Shown here piece by piece: positions 1 through 4,910 of a DNA stretch of 6,667 nucleotides. Position numbers and translations under genes: made by a program. Positions within the stretch are counted from its first letter, which is position 1. Each line of letters begins with the position of its first letter. Source of the DNA: Proteobacteria bacterium SG_bin9 (GTDB taxonomy: Bacteria; Pseudomonadota; Alphaproteobacteria; Rhizobiales; Xanthobacteraceae); assembly GCA_002083525.1 (NCBI GenBank), contig LWDM01000041.1:1-6667 (forward strand), given 5' to 3'. The notes under the pieces were generated by a model, which made no database searches, was not told where the DNA came from, and was given only the letters and a program-made list of their open reading frames with translations.

Positions 1-21
1 GGAGGCGTTAACCAGACCGCT

Positions 22-792
22 TCAGTTGCGGTTTTGCGGCTGCGGCCGGCCTTCGATCTTCGGCAGTTCGGCGGCCGAGAGCGAGCGTTCGGTACCGCTG
101 GCGCGGCGGGCCAATTCCACCGTCAGCCGCTCGGCGGCCTCCGGGGTCATCAGGCCGAGAATATCGGACATCTTCCGCGGCGCGATCTGCGAGGCGACCT
201 CGATCAGCACCGCCATGTCCAGCCGGTCGAAGATCTTCGCCGCATCCTTTGGCTTCATGCCCTCGTACATGGTGACGATGCTCTTGAACTTGACGCTTTC
301 GGCGGCCGCCTTCTGCTCCTGCGCGGCGCTGATGCGGTTTTCGACGCCCTTCAGCTCCTCGACCTTGCCCTCGATCCGCTTCTCGGCGGACTTCAAGAGG
401 CTCTCGCGAATATCGACCTCACGCGCCCGCGTCTCCAGCTCCTGACGCCGCGCCTGCAGGCGTTCGAGCAACGCGCGCTCGGATGCGGAAACGCCCTTGT
501 TCTGCTCGAGGTTGATCACCTCGCCCGACGGCGGCTTCGGCGGCTCTTCCTTCTTCGGCTCTTCTTTCTTTGGTGTCGGCGCCGGTGTGGCGCCGGTGAT
601 GTCGTTCGGGTCGTACTTGGTGCCGCCCGGAAACCCGAGGTTCTCCTGCGCCCACGACATCTTCGCCGGCTGCGGCTGGCTGGAGAACACGTAACCGCCC
701 TCCAGCAGCAGCCCTGCGATCTTCAGCACACCGAGCGCGCCGACGGCGAGCAGGACGATGGGAATGATACGGATGTTACGGAACGGCTTCAT
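22..792 (-). CDS. MotE-family protein with MgtE_N/FliG-like domain, flagellar motor accessory
   Basis: A 256-residue protein with a short basic N-terminus, one hydrophobic segment at about residues 8-31 (probable inner-membrane anchor; no clear signal-peptidase site), a Pro/Lys/Glu-rich linker (about 68-90, repeated KKEEP), a charged heptad-like coiled coil (about 103-165), and a C-terminal helical domain (about 170-230) with MKPKDAAKIFDRL and MTPEAAERLTVELA. That last domain is the MgtE N-terminal/FliG-like fold found in MotE-family proteins. In Sinorhizobium MotE is a periplasmic chaperone for the motility protein MotC; whether this longer protein does the same is inference. The topology puts the coiled coil and C-domain in the periplasm if the segment is an uncleaved N-in anchor. 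The ATG overlaps the stop of the DUF6468 gene (ATGA), and this is the last complete gene of the fliL operon in view. It is not an Mg2+ transporter: the CBS and five-helix channel parts of MgtE are absent. Confidence 0.8.
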   Translation of the reverse strand: MKPFRNIRIIPIVLLAVGALGVLKIAGLLLEGGYVFSSQPQPAKMSWAQENLGFPGGTKYDPNDITGATPAPTPKKEEPKKEEPPKPPSGEVINLEQNKGVSASERALLERLQARRQELETRAREVDIRESLLKSAEKRIEGKVEELKGVENRISAAQEQKAAAESVKFKSIVTMYEGMKPKDAAKIFDRLDMAVLIEVASQIAPRKMSDILGLMTPEAAERLTVELARRASGTERSLSAAELPKIEGRPQPQNRN

Positions 793-1241
793 GCAGCGAC
801 GCTACCTGCCCTTCGCCGTTCGGAGAACGCTTGCGCGGCCGCGACGAGGGCCTTCGGATTGGCCGGCGCAGCGGGTGCCGCCGCCGGAGCTTGCGTTTCG
901 CGTGCCTGATTGACGCGCGCTGCCATCGCGATCTTGGAGACGCGGCGCATGATGTCCTCGCCGAGCTGAATCTGCTGCGTCAGCTTGTCCGAGTAATCGT
1001 TGGCGAGCGCGATCTTGGCGCCGAGGTTTTCGTTGCAGTCGCGCACCGTGTGCTTCAAGCCGCCGATCGCGCGCTCGGCGATCTCGGTTGCGGTGATCAG
1101 TTCGGCGATCGTCGCCTTCAGCGACGACTCATCCGCCTTCAGCCGCTTCAGCCGGGTGTTGAGCATGATGCAGTAGGCGATCGTCAATACGAGCAGGATC
1201 GCCACCAGGGCTTCGATCATCAGTCCGGTGATATGGGTCAC
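789..1241 (-). CDS. DUF6468-type membrane-anchored coiled-coil protein of the flagellar cluster
   Basis: A 150-residue protein with one membrane segment near the N-terminus (about 8-28, ALVAILLVLTIAYCIML), a basic stop-transfer stretch (RLKRLK, 30-35), a long helical and probably coiled-coil region (about 36-110, with EIAERAIGGLK), and a low-complexity Ala/Pro tail (about 118-128) before a short basic end. I recognise the region after the membrane segment as the DUF6468 type found beside fliM in Alphaproteobacteria; its biochemical role is unknown to me. The start is GTG at 1241: GGAGG lies 4 nt upstream within the end of fliM, while the alternative ATG at codon 8 (1220) has no ribosome binding site. 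The GTG overlaps the fliM stop as GTGA and the gene's own stop overlaps the next ATG, so translation is probably coupled on both sides. Context suggests a structural or accessory role at the motor. Confidence 0.75.
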   Translation of the reverse strand: MTHITGLMIEALVAILLVLTIAYCIMLNTRLKRLKADESSLKATIAELITATEIAERAIGGLKHTVRDCNENLGAKIALANDYSDKLTQQIQLGEDIMRRVSKIAMAARVNQARETQAPAAAPAAPANPKALVAAAQAFSERRRAGSVAA

Positions 1242-1250
1242 TGTGCCTCC
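1238..1250 (-). promoter_or_regulatory. Ribosome binding site and GTGA stop/start overlap fixing the DUF6468 start
   Basis: On the minus strand GGAGG (1250-1246) stands 4 nt before the GTG start (1241-1239), and the fliM TGA (1240-1238) overlaps that GTG. The next junction (792-789) is an ATGA overlap without a strong ribosome site of its own, so the MotE-family gene probably depends on termination-reinitiation from the DUF6468 gene. Confidence 0.7.
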
Positions 1251-2431
1251 ATCATCTTGTTGTGCTCATCGGCCTTTTCGAACATCGCAAGCGTGGTGTT
1301 CGGCTTGCGCAGCGGTTTGGTGACGCGGATGGCGACGCGGTCGCCGACGCGGCCCATGCGGCCCTCGGTCAGCGTGACGTTGCCGCAGCGGACCGAGACC
1401 ATCGCATCGGGCCGCAGCTCGAGCGGCAGCGTGTCGCCGACCTTCAATTCCATGAGCTGCTTCAGCGGCAGATCGGCTTCGTACAGCACCGCATCGACGG
1501 CCATAGAGGCTTGGCCGATTTCGCTGGCGAGATGCAGTTCCCAGGTCGAGTCACGGCCGAACTTTTCGCCCATGAACATCTGCAGCAGCACGCCGCGGAT
1601 CGGTTCGATGGTCGCATACGGAAGAAGCAATTCGACGTTGCCGCCGCGGTCTTCCATGTCGATCCGCAGCCGCACCAGAATGGCGGCGTTGGCGGGACGG
1701 CTGATGGCGGCGAAGCGCGGGTTGGTTTCGAGGCGGTCGATATTCAGTTTGACCGGCGACAGCGGGCGGAACGCCTGCTCGGCGTCGGCAAGCACGACTT
1801 CGATCAGGCGCTTGACGAGATTGGTTTCGATCGTGGTGTAGGGACGGCCTTCGATGCGCAGCGCCGCCTGGCCGCGGCGGCCGCCGAGCAGCACGTCGAT
1901 CATCGAGTAAATGAGGCTCGAGTCGACGGTGGCGAGACCGAAGTTGTCCCACTCCTCCGCCTTGAACACGCAGAGCACTGCGGGGAGCGGAATCGAATTC
2001 ATGTAATCGCCGAAGCGCACCGACGTGATGCGGTCGAGCGAGACTTCGACGTTGTCGGAGGTGAAGTTGCGCAGGCTTGTCGTCATCAGCCGGACCAGCC
2101 GGTCGAAGACAATTTCCAGCATCGGCAGGCGCTCATAGGAGACCATGCCGGAGTCGATGATGGCGCGGATGCCGGAGTGATCGTCGAGCGAGACCTCGCC
2201 GACGCTGAAGCCGAGCAGGTTGTCGATTTCTTCCTGCGAGAGCACGCGCTCGCCGCTGGATGCCGCCATGCCGCGGCTGTCGTCGACCATGGCGGCCCAT
2301 TGTTCCGCCATCGCCTCCGTCATTTCGTTCGCGGCGGCTTCTTCAGCGGCGGCGACCGGATCTTCGGAATCGAGCGAGGCCTCCCATTGGGCGGCAATTG
2401 CATCTTGGTCGACTGGATCGCCGGGCGCCAT
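1238..2431 (-). CDS. fliM: Flagellar motor switch protein FliM
   Basis: C-ring switch protein: it binds phospho-CheY, links FliG to FliN and sets rotation direction. The 397-residue protein has the CheY-docking motif VLSQEEIDNLLGF at 63-75, the middle CheC-like domain at about 85-290 (with the LLGGRRG turn at 181-187), and a C-terminal SpoA/FliN-like domain at about 305-375 (LMELKVGDTLPL, then VSVRCGNVTLTEGRMG). It is about 60 residues longer than the usual FliM of roughly 330-340 because the docking motif, normally at the extreme N-terminus, is preceded by an acidic Ala-rich extension holding two similar Gln-Trp motifs. The start at 2431 has a weak GGACGGA upstream and lies 31 nt after fliL. 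Internal ATGs at codons 37, 41, 48 and 55 lack well-spaced ribosome binding sites, so I keep the long form. Family assignment is firm; the exact start is slightly less so. Confidence 0.96.
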   Translation of the reverse strand: MAPGDPVDQDAIAAQWEASLDSEDPVAAAEEAAANEMTEAMAEQWAAMVDDSRGMAASSGERVLSQEEIDNLLGFSVGEVSLDDHSGIRAIIDSGMVSYERLPMLEIVFDRLVRLMTTSLRNFTSDNVEVSLDRITSVRFGDYMNSIPLPAVLCVFKAEEWDNFGLATVDSSLIYSMIDVLLGGRRGQAALRIEGRPYTTIETNLVKRLIEVVLADAEQAFRPLSPVKLNIDRLETNPRFAAISRPANAAILVRLRIDMEDRGGNVELLLPYATIEPIRGVLLQMFMGEKFGRDSTWELHLASEIGQASMAVDAVLYEADLPLKQLMELKVGDTLPLELRPDAMVSVRCGNVTLTEGRMGRVGDRVAIRVTKPLRKPNTTLAMFEKADEHNKMMEAQ

Positions 2432-2462
2432 TGTCTAAATCCGTCCGCTCACGTCCGTGTCG

Positions 2463-2960
2463 TCACTGGACGACGATTTCCTTGAACAGCACAGCGTTCA
2501 CCTGGGTCGGCGCGATCGCCACGTTGACACGGCGCGTCAGCTCTTCCTTCAAGCGGAAGATGCCGGCCGAGCCCTGCAGATCGGAGGCGCGCAATTCGCG
2601 CAGATAGGTCTGGAAGATGTCGGTGAGCCGCGGCATCGACGGTGTGATCAGCGCGACCACCGGCTGCTCCTTCACCTCGAGCACGATCTTCATCTTGAGA
2701 TACTGGACGCGCTCACCCGGCTGGCTCGACAGGTTCACCAGGAGCTCAGGCACATCCATGAAAACGGGCGGCTTCGGCGGCGGCGCTTCCGCCATCTTCT
2801 CGTCCTTGTGGCCCTTGAAGAAGAAAAAATAGCCGCCGGCGCCGGAGACGACGAGCAAACCGGCGACCGCAATGAGGATGATCTTGAAGCGGTTCTTCGG
2901 AACGGGGGCCTCTTCGCCCTCGGCTCCGCCCTCTTCGACTTGTGGATCGCCTTCAGCCAT
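2463..2960 (-). CDS. fliL: Flagellar basal body-associated protein FliL
   Basis: Single-pass inner-membrane protein that in other bacteria forms rings around the stator units and supports torque. With the ATG at 2960 it has 165 residues: an acidic cytoplasmic tail (1-21), a membrane segment (about 25-48, ending in GGYFFFF), a Pro-rich linker (59-65), and the periplasmic FliL domain (about 66-165), which ends in the typical VNAVLFKEIVVQ. The frame stays open upstream to a GTG at 3041, but that adds 27 basic, Cys-containing residues unlike FliL, so the ATG is preferred even though its ribosome binding site (GGGCGGGCGAG) is poor. It is the first gene of the leftward operon, 31 nt ahead of fliM, and diverges from flgF across a 371-nt control region with a CtrA-type half-site. 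This fliL/flgF divergence matches what I know of the Caulobacter locus. Confidence 0.93.
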   Translation of the reverse strand: MAEGDPQVEEGGAEGEEAPVPKNRFKIILIAVAGLLVVSGAGGYFFFFKGHKDEKMAEAPPPKPPVFMDVPELLVNLSSQPGERVQYLKMKIVLEVKEQPVVALITPSMPRLTDIFQTYLRELRASDLQGSAGIFRLKEELTRRVNVAIAPTQVNAVLFKEIVVQ

Positions 2961-3076
2961 TGCTCGCCCGCCCGCTTTGCAGGAGTGGCCCTTCTGGCTG
3001 CCGAGAGGCTTGAAACGCGATACGAAATGCCGCCGGCGCACATGGGCGCCCTGTGTAGTTGGACGCTAGCGGCGCA

Positions 3077-3084
3077 ATGGTTAA
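3077..3084 (-). promoter_or_regulatory. CtrA-type half-site upstream of fliL
   Basis: Read on the minus strand this is TTAACCAT, which matches the half-site reported for the alphaproteobacterial response regulator CtrA. It lies 117-124 nt upstream of the fliL ATG. The full TTAA-N7-TTAA form is not complete: the partner position seven bases away reads GAAA on the minus strand (3092-3095). CtrA drives class II flagellar operons including fliL/fliM in Caulobacter, so the placement is sensible, but an 8-mer can occur by chance and binding is inferred. Confidence 0.4.
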
Positions 3085-3108
3085 CGGTTTCTTTCTTTTG
3101 CCTTTCAA
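3080..3108 (-). promoter_or_regulatory. Possible housekeeping-type promoter for fliL
   Basis: On the minus strand TTGAAA (3108-3103) stands 17 nt before GTTAAC (3085-3080). The -35 box is good and the -10 box weak (3 of 6). It overlaps the CtrA-type half-site, so CtrA would act at the -10 rather than the more usual -35. An alternative is that the half-site replaces the -35 and a poor -10 such as GCTAGC (around 3065-3070) follows. I cannot decide between them. Confidence 0.25.
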
Positions 3109-3118
3109 CTGGGAAAAA

Positions 3119-3161
3119 ATTGCCGGGGCAATATGGTCAACAAGACCTTATCTGCCGGGCA
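3119..3161 (+). promoter_or_regulatory. Paired palindromes, candidate enhancer for a sigma-54 activator (FlbD-like)
   Basis: Two related inverted repeats lie here: ATTGCC-GG-GGCAAT at 3119-3132 (perfect 6+6) and TGCC-G-GGCA at 3153-3161 (perfect 4+4). They share the TGCCGGG core. Their centres (3125.5 and 3157) are about 31.5 bp apart, three turns of the helix, so they sit on the same face. They lie about 115 and 83 bp before the start predicted from the sigma-54 promoter, the usual distance for enhancer-binding activators. FlbD is the activator expected for class III flagellar operons in this group; its identity here is inference. Confidence 0.4.
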
Positions 3162-3213
3162 CACGACGCACCGCTTTCGATTCAAGAATCTGATTTTGCT
3201 TGATAATTGCGAG

Positions 3214-3230
3214 TGGCACGATCTTCGCAA
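3214..3230 (+). promoter_or_regulatory. Sigma-54 (RpoN) -24/-12 promoter for the flgF operon
   Basis: The sequence reads TGGCACG, four bases, then TCGCAA. Against the sigma-54 consensus TGGCACG-N4-TTGCW it differs at one base (C for the second T of the -12 element); the invariant GG (3215-3216) and GC (3227-3228) have the correct spacing. Transcription would begin near 3240, giving a leader of about 92 nt before flgF. Sigma-54 control of rod and ring operons is established in Caulobacter. Position, orientation and spacing make this the strongest regulatory call in the window. Confidence 0.8.
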
Positions 3231-3247
3231 AGTCTCCTCACGAACCG

Positions 3248-3265
3248 CGAGCTTGGGAGAGCTTG
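3248..3265 (+). other. flgF leader hairpin 1 (loop contains GGGAG)
   Basis: CGAGCT (3248-3253) pairs with AGCTTG (3260-3265), including one G-U pair, and leaves a 6-nt loop TGGGAG. It is the first of a series of small hairpins in the predicted leader. A 4-bp hairpin, CGGT-TCAG-ACCG, follows at 3268-3279. Structure was read by eye and no folding energy was calculated. Confidence 0.35.
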
Positions 3266-3284
3266 AGCGGTTCAGACCGACCTT

Positions 3285-3306
3285 CGCAGCTTTGGGAGAG
3301 GCTGCG
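3285..3306 (+). other. flgF leader hairpin 2 (loop contains TTTGGGAGAG)
   Basis: CGCAGC (3285-3290) pairs perfectly with GCTGCG (3301-3306) around a 10-nt loop, TTTGGGAGAG. The GGGAGAG here repeats that at 3255-3261, 39 nt upstream, and again sits in or next to the loop. Its 3' arm overlaps the 5' arm of the ribosome-binding-site hairpin at 3304-3329, so the two cannot form together. Confidence 0.4.
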
Positions 3307-3329
3307 GTAGGTCTTCAGGGGAGAACCGC
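3304..3329 (+). promoter_or_regulatory. flgF ribosome binding site inside a possible sequestering hairpin
   Basis: The flgF ribosome binding site GGGGAG (3318-3323) stands 8 nt before the ATG at 3332 and supports that start. It can be folded away: GCGGT (3304-3308) pairs with ACCGC (3325-3329), and after a 3-nt bulge TCTTC (3312-3316) pairs with GGAGA (3320-3324, one G-U), leaving loop AGG. The ribosome binding site is clear; the hairpin's use as a translational control is inference. Confidence 0.45.
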
Positions 3330-3331
3330 CG

Positions 3332-4099
3332 ATGGAGAATGCACTCCTCATCGGATTATCGCGCCAGGTGGTGCTTGAGCGGAACGTGGATGTCATCGCG
3401 AACAACATCGCGAACATCAACACGACCGGCTTCAAGGCCGACCGGCAGCTGTTCGAAGAATTCCTGACCTCGCGCGCCCGCGACGAGAGCTTCCCGACGC
3501 AGGATCGCCGGGTCAGCTTCGTGCATGACCGCGGCACCGTCCACGATTTCGCGCAAGGCCCAGTCGAGCCGACCAAAAACCCGCTCGACGTTGCACTCTC
3601 CCGCGACAACTTCCTCGTGGTGCAGACGCCGAACGGCGAGCGCTACACCCGCAACGGTGCGCTGCAGATCAACAATCAGGGCCAGCTCGTCACCAACACC
3701 GGTTTCCCGGTGCTTGGCGCCAACGGCCCGATCACCATTCAGTCCGGCGACCAGGATATTGCCATCGCGCCGGACGGCAGCGTGACGGTTCGCGAAGGTC
3801 TCGTCACCGCCACCGAATCCGTGCGTGGCAAGCTGCGCCTCGTCCGCTTCGACCAGCCGCAGCGCCTGACCAAGGACGGCAACACCCTGTTCGCCGCGCC
3901 GGCCGGCGTCGCTCCGGCCAACGATCCGCAGGCGCAGGTGCGCCAGGGCTTCATCGAGAAGTCGAACGTCAATGCCGTCGCCGAGATGAGCAAGCTGATC
4001 GAGGCAACACGTCAGTACCAACAAATCAATGCCATCGTTCAACAGCAGGGCGACCTGCGCAAGTCCGCCATCGAGCGGCTTGCTGACGTGCCGGCCTAA
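3332..4099 (+). CDS. flgF: Flagellar basal-body rod protein FlgF
   Basis: Proximal rod subunit exported by the flagellar type III apparatus and assembled in the periplasm. The 255 residues match the usual FlgF length of about 250. The N-terminal rod-class signature NVDVIANNIANINTTGFKADR-like segment covers 18-38, a variable middle domain follows (with LDVALSRDNFLVVQTPNGERYTRNG at about 85-109), and the C-terminal helix (about 206-250, with NVNAVAEMSKLIEATRQYQ) resembles other FlgF/FlgG-class ends. There is no cleavable signal peptide, as expected for this export route. It is the first gene of the rightward operon, with a good ribosome binding site and an upstream sigma-54 promoter. FlgF and FlgG are paralogues; the shorter middle region and the position before a clear FlgG favour FlgF. 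Confidence 0.95.
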   Translation: MENALLIGLSRQVVLERNVDVIANNIANINTTGFKADRQLFEEFLTSRARDESFPTQDRRVSFVHDRGTVHDFAQGPVEPTKNPLDVALSRDNFLVVQTPNGERYTRNGALQINNQGQLVTNTGFPVLGANGPITIQSGDQDIAIAPDGSVTVREGLVTATESVRGKLRLVRFDQPQRLTKDGNTLFAAPAGVAPANDPQAQVRQGFIEKSNVNAVAEMSKLIEATRQYQQINAIVQQQGDLRKSAIERLADVPA

Positions 4100-4104
4100 G
4101 GAGA
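4098..4104 (+). promoter_or_regulatory. Strong flgG ribosome binding site overlapping the flgF stop
   Basis: AAGGAGA spans the last two bases of the flgF TAA and the bases after it, with GGAG ending 7 nt before the flgG ATG at 4111. It fixes the flgG start and suggests that ribosomes finishing flgF reload directly onto flgG. Confidence 0.8.
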
Positions 4105-4110
4105 CATCCC

Positions 4111-4899
4111 ATGCGCGCCCTTCACACCGCCGCGACCGGAATGCTGGCCCAGGAACTCAACGTTCAGGTCATCTCGAACAACATCGCCAACCTGCGCACC
4201 ACCGGCTACAAGAAGCAGCGCGCGGAATTCCAGGACCTGCTCTACGAAAACGTCCGCCGCGTCGGCACGCAGTCGTCGGATCAGGGCACCGTGCTGCCGG
4301 TCGGCATCGAAATCGGCTCCGGCGTCAAGACCGTCGGCACGCCGCGCGTCATGAGCCAGGGCACGTTGCTGCCGACCACGAAGGAACTCGACGTCGCGGT
4401 TCGCGGCGAAGGCTTCTTCCGCGTCAATCTGCCGGACGGCCGCACTGCCTATACCCGCGACGGTTCGTTCGAGCTCGACAACCAGGGCCGCCTCGTCACC
4501 GCGCAAGGTTATCTCGTGCAGCCCGGCATTACCGTGCCGCAAAATTCCACCGGCCTCACCATCAACGCACAGGGCCAGGTCAGCGTCACGCCGGCCGGGA
4601 CGACGACGCCGACCGTTCTCGGCCAGATCGAAACCACGATCTTCATCAACAAGGCCGGTCTCTCGGCCATCGGCGACAACCTCTATCTGGAAACGCCGGC
4701 CTCCGGCGCGCCGCAGAACAGCGTGCCGGGCGCACCCGGCTATGGCGATCTGCTGCAGGGGAACCTTGAACAGGCGAACGTGGAAGTCGTCTCGGAAATC
4801 TCCGACCTGATCGCCGCGCAGCGCGCCTACGAGATGAACGCCAAGGTCATCAGCGCGACCGATCAGATGTTGCAGTCCACCACCAACATGTTCCGCTGA
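4111..4899 (+). CDS. flgG: Flagellar distal rod protein FlgG
   Basis: Distal rod subunit, joining the proximal rod to the hook and passing through the P and L rings. The 262 residues are close to the enterobacterial 260. The N-terminus MRALHTAATGMLAQELNVQVISNNIANLRTTG-type segment (1-32) is nearly diagnostic. The FlgG-specific stretch follows (about 42-90, including GSGVKTVGTPRVMSQGTL), then the shared core (KELDVAVRGEGFFRV, TRDGSFELDNQGRLVT) and a C-terminal helix (about 218-262, NLEQANVEVVSEISDLIAAQRAYEMNAK), ending in the typical TTNMFR. It has a strong ribosome binding site, lies 11 nt after flgF and 11 nt before the preferred flgA start. Nothing odd was seen. Confidence 0.97.
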   Translation: MRALHTAATGMLAQELNVQVISNNIANLRTTGYKKQRAEFQDLLYENVRRVGTQSSDQGTVLPVGIEIGSGVKTVGTPRVMSQGTLLPTTKELDVAVRGEGFFRVNLPDGRTAYTRDGSFELDNQGRLVTAQGYLVQPGITVPQNSTGLTINAQGQVSVTPAGTTTPTVLGQIETTIFINKAGLSAIGDNLYLETPASGAPQNSVPGAPGYGDLLQGNLEQANVEVVSEISDLIAAQRAYEMNAKVISATDQMLQSTTNMFR

Positions 4900-4910
4900 G
4901 GATGATACAG

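Larger units (their letters stand above)
2961..3331. promoter_or_regulatory. Divergent fliL/flgF intergenic control region
   Basis: This 371-nt stretch separates the leftward motor operon from the rightward rod/ring operon. I see no convincing gene in it; short open frames crossing it have no family resemblance. From left to right it holds the fliL leader (2961 to about 3060, with a small inverted repeat GGCGC/GCGCC at 3035-3039 and 3046-3050), a CtrA-type half-site, an AT-richer block (about 3081-3121), two related palindromes, a sigma-54 promoter, and a flgF leader with several small hairpins. No terminator is present or needed, because both operons point away from it. Confidence 0.75.

Noticed and set aside
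7..15. GTTAACCAG near the left edge as a second CtrA-type site
   Set aside because: It has one mismatch to the half-site and lies just after the stop of the MotE-family gene at the window edge. Without the next gene its relevance cannot be judged.
22..792. Mg2+ transporter MgtE
   Set aside because: Only the small N-terminal-type helical domain is present. There are no CBS domains or multi-pass channel, and the context is flagellar.
831..2485. Long plus-strand open frames opposite the DUF6468 gene and fliM
   Set aside because: Their products are Arg/His/Asp-rich mirror frames of well-supported minus-strand genes, with no recognisable motifs or ribosome binding sites of note.
2961..3041. Longer FliL start at GTG 3041
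   Set aside because: It adds 27 basic residues unlike any FliL N-terminus and would place the start close to the likely promoter. The ATG at 2960 gives a normal FliL.
2961..3331. Small protein genes in the fliL/flgF gap (for example frames starting at 2872 or 3133)
   Set aside because: They overlap fliL or flgF or the promoter elements, lack good ribosome sites and show no family resemblance.
4902..4910. FlgA start at ATG 4902
   Set aside because: The ribosome binding site GAGGA runs into this ATG, leaving no spacing. The ATG at 4911 has an 8-nt gap and gives a standard signal peptide.
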